Shown here: one piece after another, positions 1 to 6,117 of the stretch
How positions within the stretch are numbered: position 1 is the first letter of the stretch
How the letters are laid out: every line of letters starts with the position of its first letter
Origin: Paracoccaceae bacterium
GTDB taxonomy: Bacteria > Pseudomonadota > Alphaproteobacteria > Rhodobacterales > Rhodobacteraceae
Assembly: GCA_023254015.1 (NCBI GenBank)
Contig: JALQYS010000074.1
Coordinates: forward strand, 1 to 8,363
DNA: 8,363 nt
Direction of reading: 5' to 3'
Made by a program: the position numbers and the translations under genes
Notes under the pieces: generated by a model
Told to the model about the DNA's origin: nothing
Databases searched by the model: none
What the model saw: only the letters and a program-made list of their open reading frames with translations

Positions 1-2
1 TG

Positions 3-527
3 ATCTATGTGACCCATGACCAGGTCGAGGCCATGACACTGGCCGACCGGATCGTCGTCCTCCGCGCGGGCCGGATCGAGCAGGTGGGCCGCCCCATCGA
101 GCTTTACCGCCACCCGGCCAACCTGTTTGTGGCGGGTTTCATCGGATCGCCCGCGATGAACATCTTTCCTGTGGGCTTTCAGGGGCAAGAGGCGGTGTTG
201 AAAGGCGGGCTGCGGATGGCCACCGGCCTGGACCTGCCCGGACCCCAGGGCCACCTGGGCCTGCGCCCCGAGGACCTGGTCCTGTCGGAAACCGGTTGCC
301 TTTCGGGCCAGGTGCGGTTGATCGAACACCTGGGCGAGGTGCAGCTTCTCCACATGACGGGCGCGGTCGATTTCATCGCCAAGGTCTCGGGCCAGGTCCG
401 GATCGCCGAGGGCCAGACCTGCCGCTTCGACCCCGCGCCGGGGGCGCTGCATCTTTTCGACGCGCAGGGGCAGAGTGTCACGCACCCTTGTGGATTCATG
501 CCGAAGCGCGCATTTGAGCGCGGGTGA
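3..527 (+). CDS. ABC transporter ATP-binding protein, MalK/UgpC type (3' part; C-terminus altered by IS)
   Basis: The reading frame is open at the left edge (codons ATC TAT GTG from base 3), so only the last 174 codons are present. The first residues, IYVTHDQVEAMTLADR, contain the switch-histidine (H-loop) of an ABC ATPase. The next stretch (RAGRIEQVGRPIELYRHPAN, then FIGSPAMN) is typical of sugar and glycerol-phosphate importers of the MalK/UgpC group and leads into the C-terminal TOBE/OB regulatory domain (around LGLRPEDL). In the family this cytoplasmic subunit powers uptake through a partner permease and binding protein, which are not in this window; the substrate cannot be told. The final residues, about CGFMPKRAFERG, appear to be encoded by the end of the inserted IS481 element rather than by the original gene. 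The change only touches the tail, so the protein may still work. Confidence 0.9.
   Translation: MYVTHDQVEAMTLADRIVVLRAGRIEQVGRPIELYRHPANLFVAGFIGSPAMNIFPVGFQGQEAVLKGGLRMATGLDLPGPQGHLGLRPEDLVLSETGCLSGQVRLIEHLGEVQLLHMTGAVDFIAKVSGQVRIAEGQTCRFDPAPGALHLFDAQGQSVTHPCGFMPKRAFERG
483..487. repeat. Putative target-site duplication CACCC, left copy (IS481)
   Basis: CACCC here matches CACCC at 1544-1548 on the other side of the element. IS481-family elements commonly duplicate a few to about 15 bp of target. The flanking bases differ (T488 versus A1549, G482 versus A1543), so the match is exactly 5 bp. The copy at 1544-1548 is the right partner. Confidence 0.45.
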
Positions 528-1543
528 GATTAGGTGTTCAGTCCCGGCATCTGGTGGATCGGGTTTAGGATGAATCTGTCCGGCTCTGATGTCCAGATCT
601 TGCAGATGTATTCGTAGGGCGTGAGGCCACCGAGGGTCTTGAGCCTGCGCGCGAAGTTGTAGGCCCCCATGAAGTCTCCGAGGTGTGTTCGCAGCTGGTC
701 ATGGGTTTCGTAGTGGAAGCGTTTGACGGTGGCCTCCTTGATCGTGCGATTCATGCGCTCGACCTGCCCGTTGGTCCAGGGATGGTTGGGCTTGGTCAGC
801 CGGTGTTCGATCCCGTTTGCCTCGCAAATCATATCGAAGCGCATCGGCCGGGAGTAGATCGTGTTCCGGTTCCGCGGCTGCTCCGCGAACTGGATCCCGT
901 TGTCCGTGAGAATAGTGTGGACTTTGTAGGGCACGGCTTCGAGCATATGCTGAAGGAACTCCCAGGCAGTTTTTCTGTCGGCCTTGTCGACTAATTGGGT
1001 TACGGCGAACTTGCTCGTTCGGTCGATGCCAACGAACAAATATAGTTTGCCTTCAGCGGTTTGCACCTCGGCTATGTCGAGGTGGAAGAACCCTATGGGG
1101 TAACGTTTGAACTTCGCACGCTTCGGCTTGTCGCCCTCCATATCAGGCAGGCGCGAGATGCCATGCCGCTGCAGACAGCGGTGCAACGCAGATCGCGTCA
1201 GGTGGGGGATCGAAGGCTGCAGGGCGTAAAGGCAATCGTCCAATGGCAGCAGCGTATGGCGCCGGAATGCCACGGCCATCGCCTCCTCAGCCTCCGTCAA
1301 AACGGTGGATCGAGGCTCGGAAGGCCCGGTCTTCATATCCTCGACGGTCGCGCGCTTGCGCCACTTTGCAACGGTCTTGGGGTTGACCCCCAGCTCCCGG
1401 CTCAGCTGCGCGAGCGAAGCTTGCGATCGCTGTATTGCTGCTCGGACAGCGTGCGTGGTCGTGGCGCTGCCGTGACGAACTTGTCCCATAGGGCATCCTT
1501 CCATTCCAAAGAAAGGATCGCACCATCAAATCGTGGGATCAAA
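488..1543 (-). mobile_element. IS481-family insertion sequence
   Basis: An element of about 1056 bp carrying one DDE transposase gene on the minus strand. The ends are inferred from the flanking 5-bp CACCC repeat and from the break in the ABC reading frame. The two ends are only loosely similar (left TTGTGGATTC, right in reverse complement TTTGATCCCA), so the boundary could be off by a few to about a dozen bases. Ends at TGT positions 476 or 489 on the left and 1545 on the right are alternatives. Element size and one-gene structure suit the family. Confidence 0.65.
530..1489 (-). CDS. IS481-family transposase (DDE integrase-core)
   Basis: A 319-residue transposase that cuts and joins the ends of its own IS. 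An N-terminal helix-turn-helix (SLAQLSRELGVNPKTVAKWR) is followed by an rve-type catalytic core. The DDE residues are visible: D138 in FHLDIAEVQ, D196 in ILTDNGIQF and E244 in NGQVERMNRTIKEA. The C-terminus (LKTLGGLTPYEYI) is usual for the family, and the length is normal, so the gene looks intact. The start at 1489 (MGQVRHG) is chosen because GGAAGG lies 7 bases upstream; an in-frame ATG at 1504 would add five residues but has a weaker ribosome site. The stop codon lies about 40 bp inside the left IS end. Confidence 0.93.
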   Translation of the reverse strand: MGQVRHGSATTTHAVRAAIQRSQASLAQLSRELGVNPKTVAKWRKRATVEDMKTGPSEPRSTVLTEAEEAMAVAFRRHTLLPLDDCLYALQPSIPHLTRSALHRCLQRHGISRLPDMEGDKPKRAKFKRYPIGFFHLDIAEVQTAEGKLYLFVGIDRTSKFAVTQLVDKADRKTAWEFLQHMLEAVPYKVHTILTDNGIQFAEQPRNRNTIYSRPMRFDMICEANGIEHRLTKPNHPWTNGQVERMNRTIKEATVKRFHYETHDQLRTHLGDFMGAYNFARRLKTLGGLTPYEYICKIWTSEPDRFILNPIHQMPGLNT

Positions 1544-1548
1544 CACCC

Positions 1549-1573
1549 AGAAAGGGCAGCAGTTTCGGTTTGA
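1549..1573 (+). pseudogene. Displaced original 3' end of the ABC ATPase gene
   Basis: If the IS481 element and one CACCC copy are removed, codon 486-487 joins base 1549. The ABC frame then reads THPERAAVSV and stops at TGA 1571-1573. The result is a short, family-like end placed right after the TOBE domain. This is a reconstruction, not direct proof: a stop codon within a few codons can occur by chance. The fragment is not translated as part of the gene today. Confidence 0.45.
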
Positions 1574-1574
1574 G

Positions 1575-1756
1575 CTACCTGATGCGGCCTCTGGGAAAAC
1601 TCGGAAGATTGATGAGAGAGGGAAGACGATCGATTGCCGCTTTCAAATCGGTGATCGGGCATTGGTCGCCATAGACCGTGGAATGCACATCGGTGCCCTC
1701 ATGCCCCATGATCTCGCGGGCCACCTTTTCTGGCACCAGTTTGTCCAAGTCCAGGA
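1575..1756 (-). pseudogene. Tyrosine recombinase, severed C-terminal fragment (H/Y active-site block)
   Basis: The minus strand, read from the IS21 junction, encodes DLDKLVPEKVAREIMGHEG, then TDVHSTVYGDQ, and ends at TAG (1577-1575). MGHEG..(x)..HSTVYGD is the C-terminal block of phage-type integrases: it carries the conserved histidine and the nucleophilic tyrosine. It joins in frame, through ATC CTG at the 5-bp CAGGA duplication, to the truncated integrase at 4067-5794, giving HYVQHILDLDKL with no lost or gained base. The fragment has no start codon of its own after the IS junction and is probably not translated. Its stop codon lies one base from the reconstructed stop of the ABC gene on the opposite strand. 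Confidence 0.9.
1752..1756. repeat. Target-site duplication CAGGA, left copy (IS21)
   Basis: CAGGA directly precedes the left IS21 end (TGTAAATGCTGG) and is repeated at 4067-4071 right after the other end. Five base pairs is within the usual range for the family. The match runs on to 8 bp (CAGGATGT) only because both the element and the target continue with TGT. Confidence 0.88.
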
Positions 1757-1805
1757 TGTAAATGCTGGATCAGAATTCCCCGGAAGTGCTGGCGCAAAAT
1801 TCCCC
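1757..1805 (+). repeat. IS21 left terminal repeat
   Basis: Two tandem copies of a GCTGG(n)AATTCCCC module are spaced about 24 bp apart (GCTGG at 1764 and 1788). IS21 elements typically carry repeated transposase-binding motifs at each end. The block pairs with 4018-4066 in inverse orientation. Confidence 0.85.
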
Positions 1806-1823
1806 ACCTCGCGGGTTTGGCGA

Positions 1824-2669
1824 TCAGCCGTGCATGTGATGGGCGCCTCCGTTTTTCGGTGGCCGACCGCGACGTTTGGGCGGCGGTGGCGGTGTGATGG
1901 TGGCGTGTGAGCGGGTGTGCTCTGGGATCAGGTCGGCGTGGTGGCGCAGCCGATAGCTGGCGCCTTCGATCTGGACCACGACGGCGTGGTGCAGCAGTCG
2001 GTCGAGCAGCGCGGTGGCGACGACCGGATCGCCGAAGATCTCGCCCCATTCCGCGAAGCCCCTGTTCGAGGTCAGGATCATGGCGCCTTTTTCGTATCGG
2101 GCGTTGACGAGCTGGAAGAACAGGTTGGCTCCGCCGCTGGTGATGGGCAAGTAGCCGATCTCGTCGACGATGAGCAGCGAGGCACGTGCATAGAAGCGGA
2201 TCTTTTCGCCCAGGCGCCCCTCGCGTTCAGCCTTGGTCAGCGCCTCGATCAGCTCAGCGAGGCTGCACCGGTAGACGCTGCGCCCTGCTTTCACCGCAGC
2301 CACGCCGATGGCCGTGGCGAGATGGCTTTTCCCGGTGCCGGGCGGGCCAAGGAAGTGCAGCACCTCGGCCCGCTTGATGAACTCGAGCTGGGCCAGCGCC
2401 ATGATACGGTTGCGGTCGAGCGACGGCTGGAATGAGAAGTCGAAGCTTTCCAGCGTCTTGATGGGCATCAGGCGCGCGGTGCGCAGCGCCACCCCGATGC
2501 GGCGTCCTTCGCGCAGGTTCAACTCTTCAGCCAACAGCGCGTCGATGGCCTCGATGGCGCTGATCTCGCCCCGCTCAAGTTGGCTGAGCGTCTGGTCCAG
2601 CGTCTCCAAGGCGCGGGCCATGTGCAAACTGACAAGGCTCTGGCGGATGCGGTCGGTCACGGGGATCAT
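1824..2669 (-). CDS. istB: IstB-type AAA+ ATPase helper of IS21 transposition
   Basis: A 281-residue ATPase, DnaC-like, that in IS21 elements works with the IstA transposase to choose and remodel target DNA. Walker A is GPPGTGKS (108-115), Walker B LLIVDE (165-170), followed by the sensor-like MILTSNRGF (197-205) and LLDRLLHH (221-228). The N-terminal helical region up to about residue 85 matches IstB proteins. The C-terminus is extended, proline-rich and basic (PPPPPKRRGRPPKNGG, roughly 260-275), with an AT-hook-like RGRP core. The ATG overlaps the istA stop codon (ATGA, 2666-2669), which points to translational coupling. Confidence 0.95.
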   Translation of the reverse strand: MIPVTDRIRQSLVSLHMARALETLDQTLSQLERGEISAIEAIDALLAEELNLREGRRIGVALRTARLMPIKTLESFDFSFQPSLDRNRIMALAQLEFIKRAEVLHFLGPPGTGKSHLATAIGVAAVKAGRSVYRCSLAELIEALTKAEREGRLGEKIRFYARASLLIVDEIGYLPITSGGANLFFQLVNARYEKGAMILTSNRGFAEWGEIFGDPVVATALLDRLLHHAVVVQIEGASYRLRHHADLIPEHTRSHATITPPPPPKRRGRPPKNGGAHHMHG

Positions 2670-3922
2670 GGACGGCGATCCTCCGGTGCATTGGCCAGGC
2701 GTCGACCGACCGCTTCATAGAACGCCAGCGGACGGCGGGCCACCGGGGCATCGACCGGTGCTGGCGGGAGAGATGCCGCCTGCCGGGCGACAGGAACCGG
2801 CTTGCGGTGGCTGGGATCGACCCGGCGCTGGTTCTTGCCCTCCAGCACCGGATGGCTGGCGATCAGTCGACCGTCCTCGAAGATCCGCACCTCGGCCGGA
2901 TGGTTCTGGACCTCGACAAGGCGGCGCCGTGTCGTGTCCGGAACGCTGTATTGGTTGCCGCCAACCGCGACCATCCCTTCCTGGCTGATGCGCCGCTCCA
3001 CCGTCAGCACGGCGTCGTAGGGATGCAGCGGCAAGCGCAGCAGATGCGGCCTCTCCTCGGCAAAATGTTCGTCCACGACCCGTTGCGTGGTGGCATGCAC
3101 GCGGGGGTTGGCGATGGTTGTGCGCCACTCCTCGAACTGGACGTTCAGATCATCCATGTCGCAGAAGCTGCGCCCGAGGAAGAAGTCCTGGCGCACGTAG
3201 CGGAAGGGCCGCTCGACCTTGCCTTTCGTCTTGGCGCGATAGGGCTGACACGCCCGCGGGGCGGACCCGTAATGCGCCAGCAGCGCCACGAGAGACTCGT
3301 TGTAGGTCACCACGCCCGCAGAATCTTCGCCGATGACCGCCGTCTTCATCCGGTCATAGAGGACCTCGATGCAGGCGCCGCCCATCGCGTCGAAGGCAGC
3401 GATGTGGCAGCGCATCACCGTTTCCAGCGTCTGGTTCGGGCAGAACCGCCCCCACAGCCAGCGGCTGTGGCCCAGCACCATGCTGAACAGCCAGACCTTG
3501 CGAAGAGCGCCAGGATCCGAGGTGAACGCGACCTGGAACTCGGCAAAGTCCACCTGCGCCTGCTGACCCGGCCCGGTCTCGAAGCGCCGCTCGAACTGTC
3601 GCGGAACCGCGGGCCGGATCAGGCGAAGATACTCCGTCAGTGTCGAATAGGCCCCCTCATAACCCATCGCCTTGATCTCGCGATGCAGCCTGCGCGCGGA
3701 GAGGCCCGGGAAGGCTGACAGCCGTTCCGTCAGATACGACCCGAACCGGCTGGCCAGTCGTTCACCCGGTTCCCGCGGCCCATAGATAGGGGCCACCAGA
3801 CCCCGCTCGAGATATTTCCGCACCGTCTTGCGATCCAGCCCCGTCTGCCGCGCTATCGCGCTGACGCCCAGGCCCTGACGCTTCAATTCCAAGATCATCA
3901 CGATCTCCCTCAATCCTACCAC
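2666..3922 (-). CDS. istA: IstA-type transposase of IS21 family
   Basis: A 418-residue DDE transposase. An N-terminal helix-turn-helix (GVSAIARQTGLDRKTVRKYL, 20-39) binds the terminal repeats. The catalytic residues are visible as D125 in QAQVDFAEF, D190 in EVLYDRMKTAV and E237 in TKGKVERPFRY. A C-terminal beta-rich segment (VGGNQYSVP) follows, as in other IstA proteins. The GTG start at 3922 gives the longest frame. Starts at the next codon, GTA, or at TTG 3913 (LREIVMILELKRQG) are possible because family members often begin close to this point. It overlaps istB by four bases, forming one operon. Confidence 0.94.
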   Translation of the reverse strand: MVGLREIVMILELKRQGLGVSAIARQTGLDRKTVRKYLERGLVAPIYGPREPGERLASRFGSYLTERLSAFPGLSARRLHREIKAMGYEGAYSTLTEYLRLIRPAVPRQFERRFETGPGQQAQVDFAEFQVAFTSDPGALRKVWLFSMVLGHSRWLWGRFCPNQTLETVMRCHIAAFDAMGGACIEVLYDRMKTAVIGEDSAGVVTYNESLVALLAHYGSAPRACQPYRAKTKGKVERPFRYVRQDFFLGRSFCDMDDLNVQFEEWRTTIANPRVHATTQRVVDEHFAEERPHLLRLPLHPYDAVLTVERRISQEGMVAVGGNQYSVPDTTRRRLVEVQNHPAEVRIFEDGRLIASHPVLEGKNQRRVDPSHRKPVPVARQAASLPPAPVDAPVARRPLAFYEAVGRRLANAPEDRRP

Positions 3923-3965
3923 CTGCCCGCCCTTCCCTTGGCATCAGCAGGGGGAATTCTGCGCC

Positions 3966-4003
3966 GCCGATGGTCAGGGGGGCATGCCCCCCTGACCATC
4001 GGC
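3966..4003. repeat. 38-bp perfect palindrome inside the right end of IS21
   Basis: Nineteen-base arms meet with no spacer, centred on GGGGGGCATGCCCCCC and extended by GATGGTCA/TGACCATC. Every base from 3966 to 4003 pairs. It lies between the istA start and the terminal repeat, and the 9-mer GGCATCAGC occurs just outside it on the left (3940-3948) and overlapping its right edge (4001-4009). In RNA it would form a very stable hairpin. It might block incoming transcription into istA or be a scar of a smaller inserted sequence; the role is not shown. Confidence 0.85.
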
Positions 4004-4017
4004 ATCAGCGCCAAACT

Positions 4018-4066
4018 GGGGAATTTTCATCCAGCGCTTTTGGGGAGATTACGTCCAGCACTCACA
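4018..4066 (-). repeat. IS21 right terminal repeat
   Basis: In reverse complement it begins TGTGAGTGCTGG and carries two modules ending in TCTCCCC and AATTCCCC. A third, partial copy (GGGGAATTCTGCGCC) lies further inside at about 3952-3966. The stop codon that now ends the truncated integrase (4049-4051) is inside this repeat. Confidence 0.85.
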
Positions 4067-5794
4067 CAGGATGTGTTGGACGTAATGGCGAGCGCTTTGC
4101 AGGGACAGGCCGTCGCCGGTCGCGCCCCAGATTTCGGCGATCATTTTTTCTATGAACCGTCCGACTTTACGGCCGAAAATCTTGGAACTCGGTTCCCGCA
4201 GGTCGGGAAAGAGCAGGGATGGGTGTCTCTTTTGGGCATGCTGGACCACATCACACAGGCCCAGGGAAATCAGGTCACCGTGTACGGGAATCCGACGTAC
4301 CGAAGCCGCAGTTTTCAGGCGGCGCGTTGAGGTCGGTATCAGTTCAAAATACCAGATCCCGTCTTCTTCCTTGAAGTTTTCAGGGCTGAAGCCGGAAATC
4401 TCCTCACGCCGCATACCGCTGTAGGCGCAAATCAGCGGCACCCAGTACAATCCGCTGACACGTCTTTGATCCAAGGGAGGAATGCTGCGGGCGGTATTTT
4501 CATCGGTCCAGAAAGCATGCCGGAACAGAGTCTGAAGTTCGGCACGCGTGAAGGTTCTTTTCTTGTCGCGCTGCCGGACGCGTTCTTTGCGACGCAAGGT
4601 GCCGGGAGACAATTTGGGATCAACATCAAGGCCTTCTGCCTTGGCGCTGTTCACCAGAGCGCTGAAATGATCGAGATAGCGATTGACGGTGGCGATCGCC
4701 ATGCCGACCTTTTCCTTCGGCAAGGCCGCCGCTTTTTCGAGGATTTCCTCAATTGGCGCAGTGTGATCCTTGGGGCTCTTGCCGAAGGATTTCGGCAGTC
4801 GGAACAGGACCGCCCGAAATTTCACGACATCGGCCTGAACCAGATCCCGGACGTCAGCCTTTCCGATGACTCGTTGGAGCAGCGCACCGAAGGCTTGGTA
4901 TTGACGGGCAGTTTTATCTTCAAAGCCGCCATCATCATGCCGCTTGCACTCGTTCATCCGATCAATGACGGCAGAGATGGATGGATCGAGGGTGGGCACC
5001 TCCTCAGGCACGGAGGATGCGACCGCTGGAATGGTGGCAGGTTCGAGCCGGAGAGGCAGTGCATCCGCTGGCCATGTCAGGGGCCGAGGGACAGGCACCG
5101 TTTCATTAGGCCGGGGCGGGGCGGTGGGGTTCATGTCCAGCACCACCTCGGCGGCCAGAAGTTCCACGGAGGTGTTCCGGATTGCCGTCTGGGCTGCCCG
5201 TTTGCCCTCGATGTGCAGTTCCAGCAGTTGCAGGTCTTCGGCATCCGAAGCGGGAACACGGCCGTTTACCTGTTCGAACTCCATGGCACGATCCACGGCT
5301 TCACGATCCGAGGTCAGGCTGGGTTTGATGATTTGTTCCAGGACAAGTTCCAATATCCGAATGTCATCGGCACTCCGGCCTTGCGCGATCAGTTCTTGTT
5401 CAACCCGTTCCGTGATGCTCGCGCCCGTGCCCATACGAGCCAGAAGCTCCCAGGCCTTTGCTTTGGCCCATGCGAAACGGTCCTGCATGTCGCAACTCGG
5501 CACGCCGTAGCGCAGACGCAAGTTGCGCCGCAGATCGGCAGCATTTTCCGTATGCGACCTCACCACATGATGCAGGTAACGCTTGGCCTCGTCCAAGGTG
5601 ATCCGGCTTTGCTCCAGGGCTGGCATGATCGTCTCGCTGTCCGCACTTAACATCCGTGCCAGTGTAATGGCGCGGCTTCGGTCTGTCGTGCGGAGCGAGA
5701 CCCTCAGGTCAATCGAACCTGTGGACAACCGGCGCGACTTGCGGCGCCAGTAATAGACCCCGTCACGGCGGGTCAAATGGGGAAGGGCGGTCAT
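4049..5794 (-). pseudogene. Tyrosine recombinase/integrase, N-terminal 576 residues, truncated by IS21
   Basis: This integrase would integrate and excise a mobile element at an att site. The N-terminus (HLTRRDGVYYWRRK ... SLRTTDRSRAITLARML) looks like the DUF6538 domain that precedes many site-specific integrases. A core-binding region at roughly 270-400 and a catalytic domain follow. Visible catalytic residues are R462 (AYSGMRREEI), K494 (RRLKTAAS) and R569 (SARHY). After L576 the frame enters the IS21 end and stops after CECWT. The missing 58 codons with H593 and Y603 (rebuilt numbering) are at 1575-1756; the rebuilt protein has 634 residues. Oddity: the usual His of the HxxR box is Gln (LQSAR, Q566). 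The start at 5794 (MTALPHL) is preferred because AAGGAG lies 9 bases upstream; a GTG at 5848 would add 18 residues. Without the nucleophilic tyrosine it should be inactive. Confidence 0.93.
4067..4071. repeat. Target-site duplication CAGGA, right copy (IS21)
   Basis: This is the partner of 1752-1756. Collapsing the two copies restores the integrase reading frame exactly, which independently confirms the element boundaries. Confidence 0.88.
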
Positions 5795-5828
5795 CTGTCC
5801 GGGCTCCTTGTAGGAGACCGACGCCATC

Positions 5829-5844
5829 CACCACCGAAGTGGTG
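5829..5844 (-). promoter_or_regulatory. Hairpin with TTCG tetraloop in the integrase leader
   Basis: On the minus strand CACCAC-TTCG-GTGGTG forms a perfect 6-bp stem closed by C-G around UUCG, an exceptionally stable RNA tetraloop. It lies about 35 bases upstream of the preferred integrase start and would fall in the mRNA leader. A regulatory role is inferred only from position and stability. Confidence 0.5.
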
Positions 5845-5863
5845 TCACAGTCTGGTGTCACAG
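5841..5863. repeat. Direct repeat GGTGTCACAG x2 upstream of the integrase
   Basis: Two exact 10-mers start at 5841 and 5854, a 13-bp period. Short direct repeats beside an integrase gene are often arm-type binding sites of the integrase itself or sites of an excisionase; here that is only a suggestion. The first copy overlaps the TTCG hairpin by four bases and the second overlaps the next hairpin. Confidence 0.55.
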
Positions 5864-5893
5864 CAACGGACCCCCGAAGGGGAACCGCTGTGA
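5858..5893. repeat. Interrupted inverted repeat upstream of the integrase
   Basis: Outer arms TCACAGC (5858-5864) and GCTGTGA (5887-5893) are perfect. Inside lie GG/CC and CCCC/GGGG pairs around a CGAA loop, with small internal loops. There is no T-run, so a classic terminator is unlikely; an operator or att arm structure is possible. Confidence 0.5.
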
Positions 5894-5915
5894 TTTCAGT
5901 AGCTTAAGGAAGATT

Positions 5916-5931
5916 TGGCTCCGGCGGTAGG
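5916..5931 (-). other. tRNA 3'-end-like sequence, candidate attachment site
   Basis: In reverse complement this reads CCTACCGCCGGAGCCA, which looks like the last T-stem bases, the acceptor strand and the GCCA end of a bacterial tRNA (Asn-like by recall). The tRNA body is missing: the neighbouring bases (5932 onward) do not continue into a T-loop. Such 3' fragments are what tyrosine integrases leave as att sites after integrating into a tRNA gene, and this one lies about 120 bp from the integrase start. No second copy was found in the window. Confidence 0.4.
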
Positions 5932-6076
5932 CCGTCGCAAATCGTGCCAGTCAGGTTTTCTTGAACCGAATACTCCTACGATGAGTTCTACTGTGCTCCA
6001 GATGGCCCGACATCGCCATCCCGGAATCGCGGCCACATCATGCCGACCAACCGTTTGCGGGACGGTGGGCGGCAAG

Positions 6077-6117
6077 TGTCGGAATCTTGACGTGGCCGGT
6101 CTGTCGGAATCTTGACG
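6077..6117. repeat. 16-bp direct repeat TGTCGGAATCTTGACG x2
   Basis: Exact copies at 6077-6092 and 6102-6117, 25 bp apart, end about 40 bp from the resolvase stop codon. Starting with TGT and being tandem, they resemble the repeated binding modules at IS21-type ends or a recombinase site, but no matching transposase or second end is present. They could be a remnant of a lost element. Confidence 0.6.

Larger units (their letters stand above)
1757..4066 (-). mobile_element. IS21-family insertion sequence, complete (2310 bp)
   Basis: The element has the two-gene istA-istB organisation on the minus strand, terminal inverted repeats beginning with TGT, a 5-bp target duplication and a length normal for the family. 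Comparing 49 bp from each end by eye gives 35 identical positions. Both genes are open and carry their catalytic motifs, so the element may still move. It sits inside a tyrosine recombinase gene, oriented the same way as that gene. The right end contains an unusual 38-bp perfect palindrome between the istA start and the terminal repeat. Confidence 0.95.

Noticed and set aside
468..1559. GGGCAG at 468-473 and 1554-1559 as the IS481 target duplication
   Set aside because: The resulting ends share no similarity, whereas CACCC gives loosely similar ends and an in-frame ABC tail.
1752..1759. An 8-bp CAGGATGT target duplication for the IS21
   Set aside because: The last three bases (TGT) belong to the inverted repeat, which aligns from TGT at both ends; 5 bp is the better reading.
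2807..3718. Long plus-strand frame of 303 codons opposite istA
   Set aside because: It is the antisense shadow of a clear istA gene in GC-rich DNA; it is His/Arg/Ala-rich with no recognisable domain.
4466..5650. Plus-strand frame of 394 codons opposite the integrase
   Set aside because: The opposite strand encodes a well-supported integrase. This frame shows no family features and is a codon-bias shadow.
5795..5848. GTG start at 5848 for the integrase
   Set aside because: The ATG at 5794 has AAGGAG nine bases upstream and starts right before the conserved domain; the extra 18 residues would cross the TTCG hairpin.
5916..6000. A complete tRNA gene
   Set aside because: Only the acceptor-end 16 bases resemble a tRNA; no T-loop, anticodon arm or 5' acceptor strand follows.
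5915..6115. Plus-strand frame of 66 codons, and an overlapping minus-strand frame, in the gap
   Set aside because: No ribosome site or family resemblance; it runs through the att-like sequence and the 16-bp repeats.
5829..6117. CRISPR array
   Set aside because: The repeats are short, only two copies each, with different units; no array and no cas gene.
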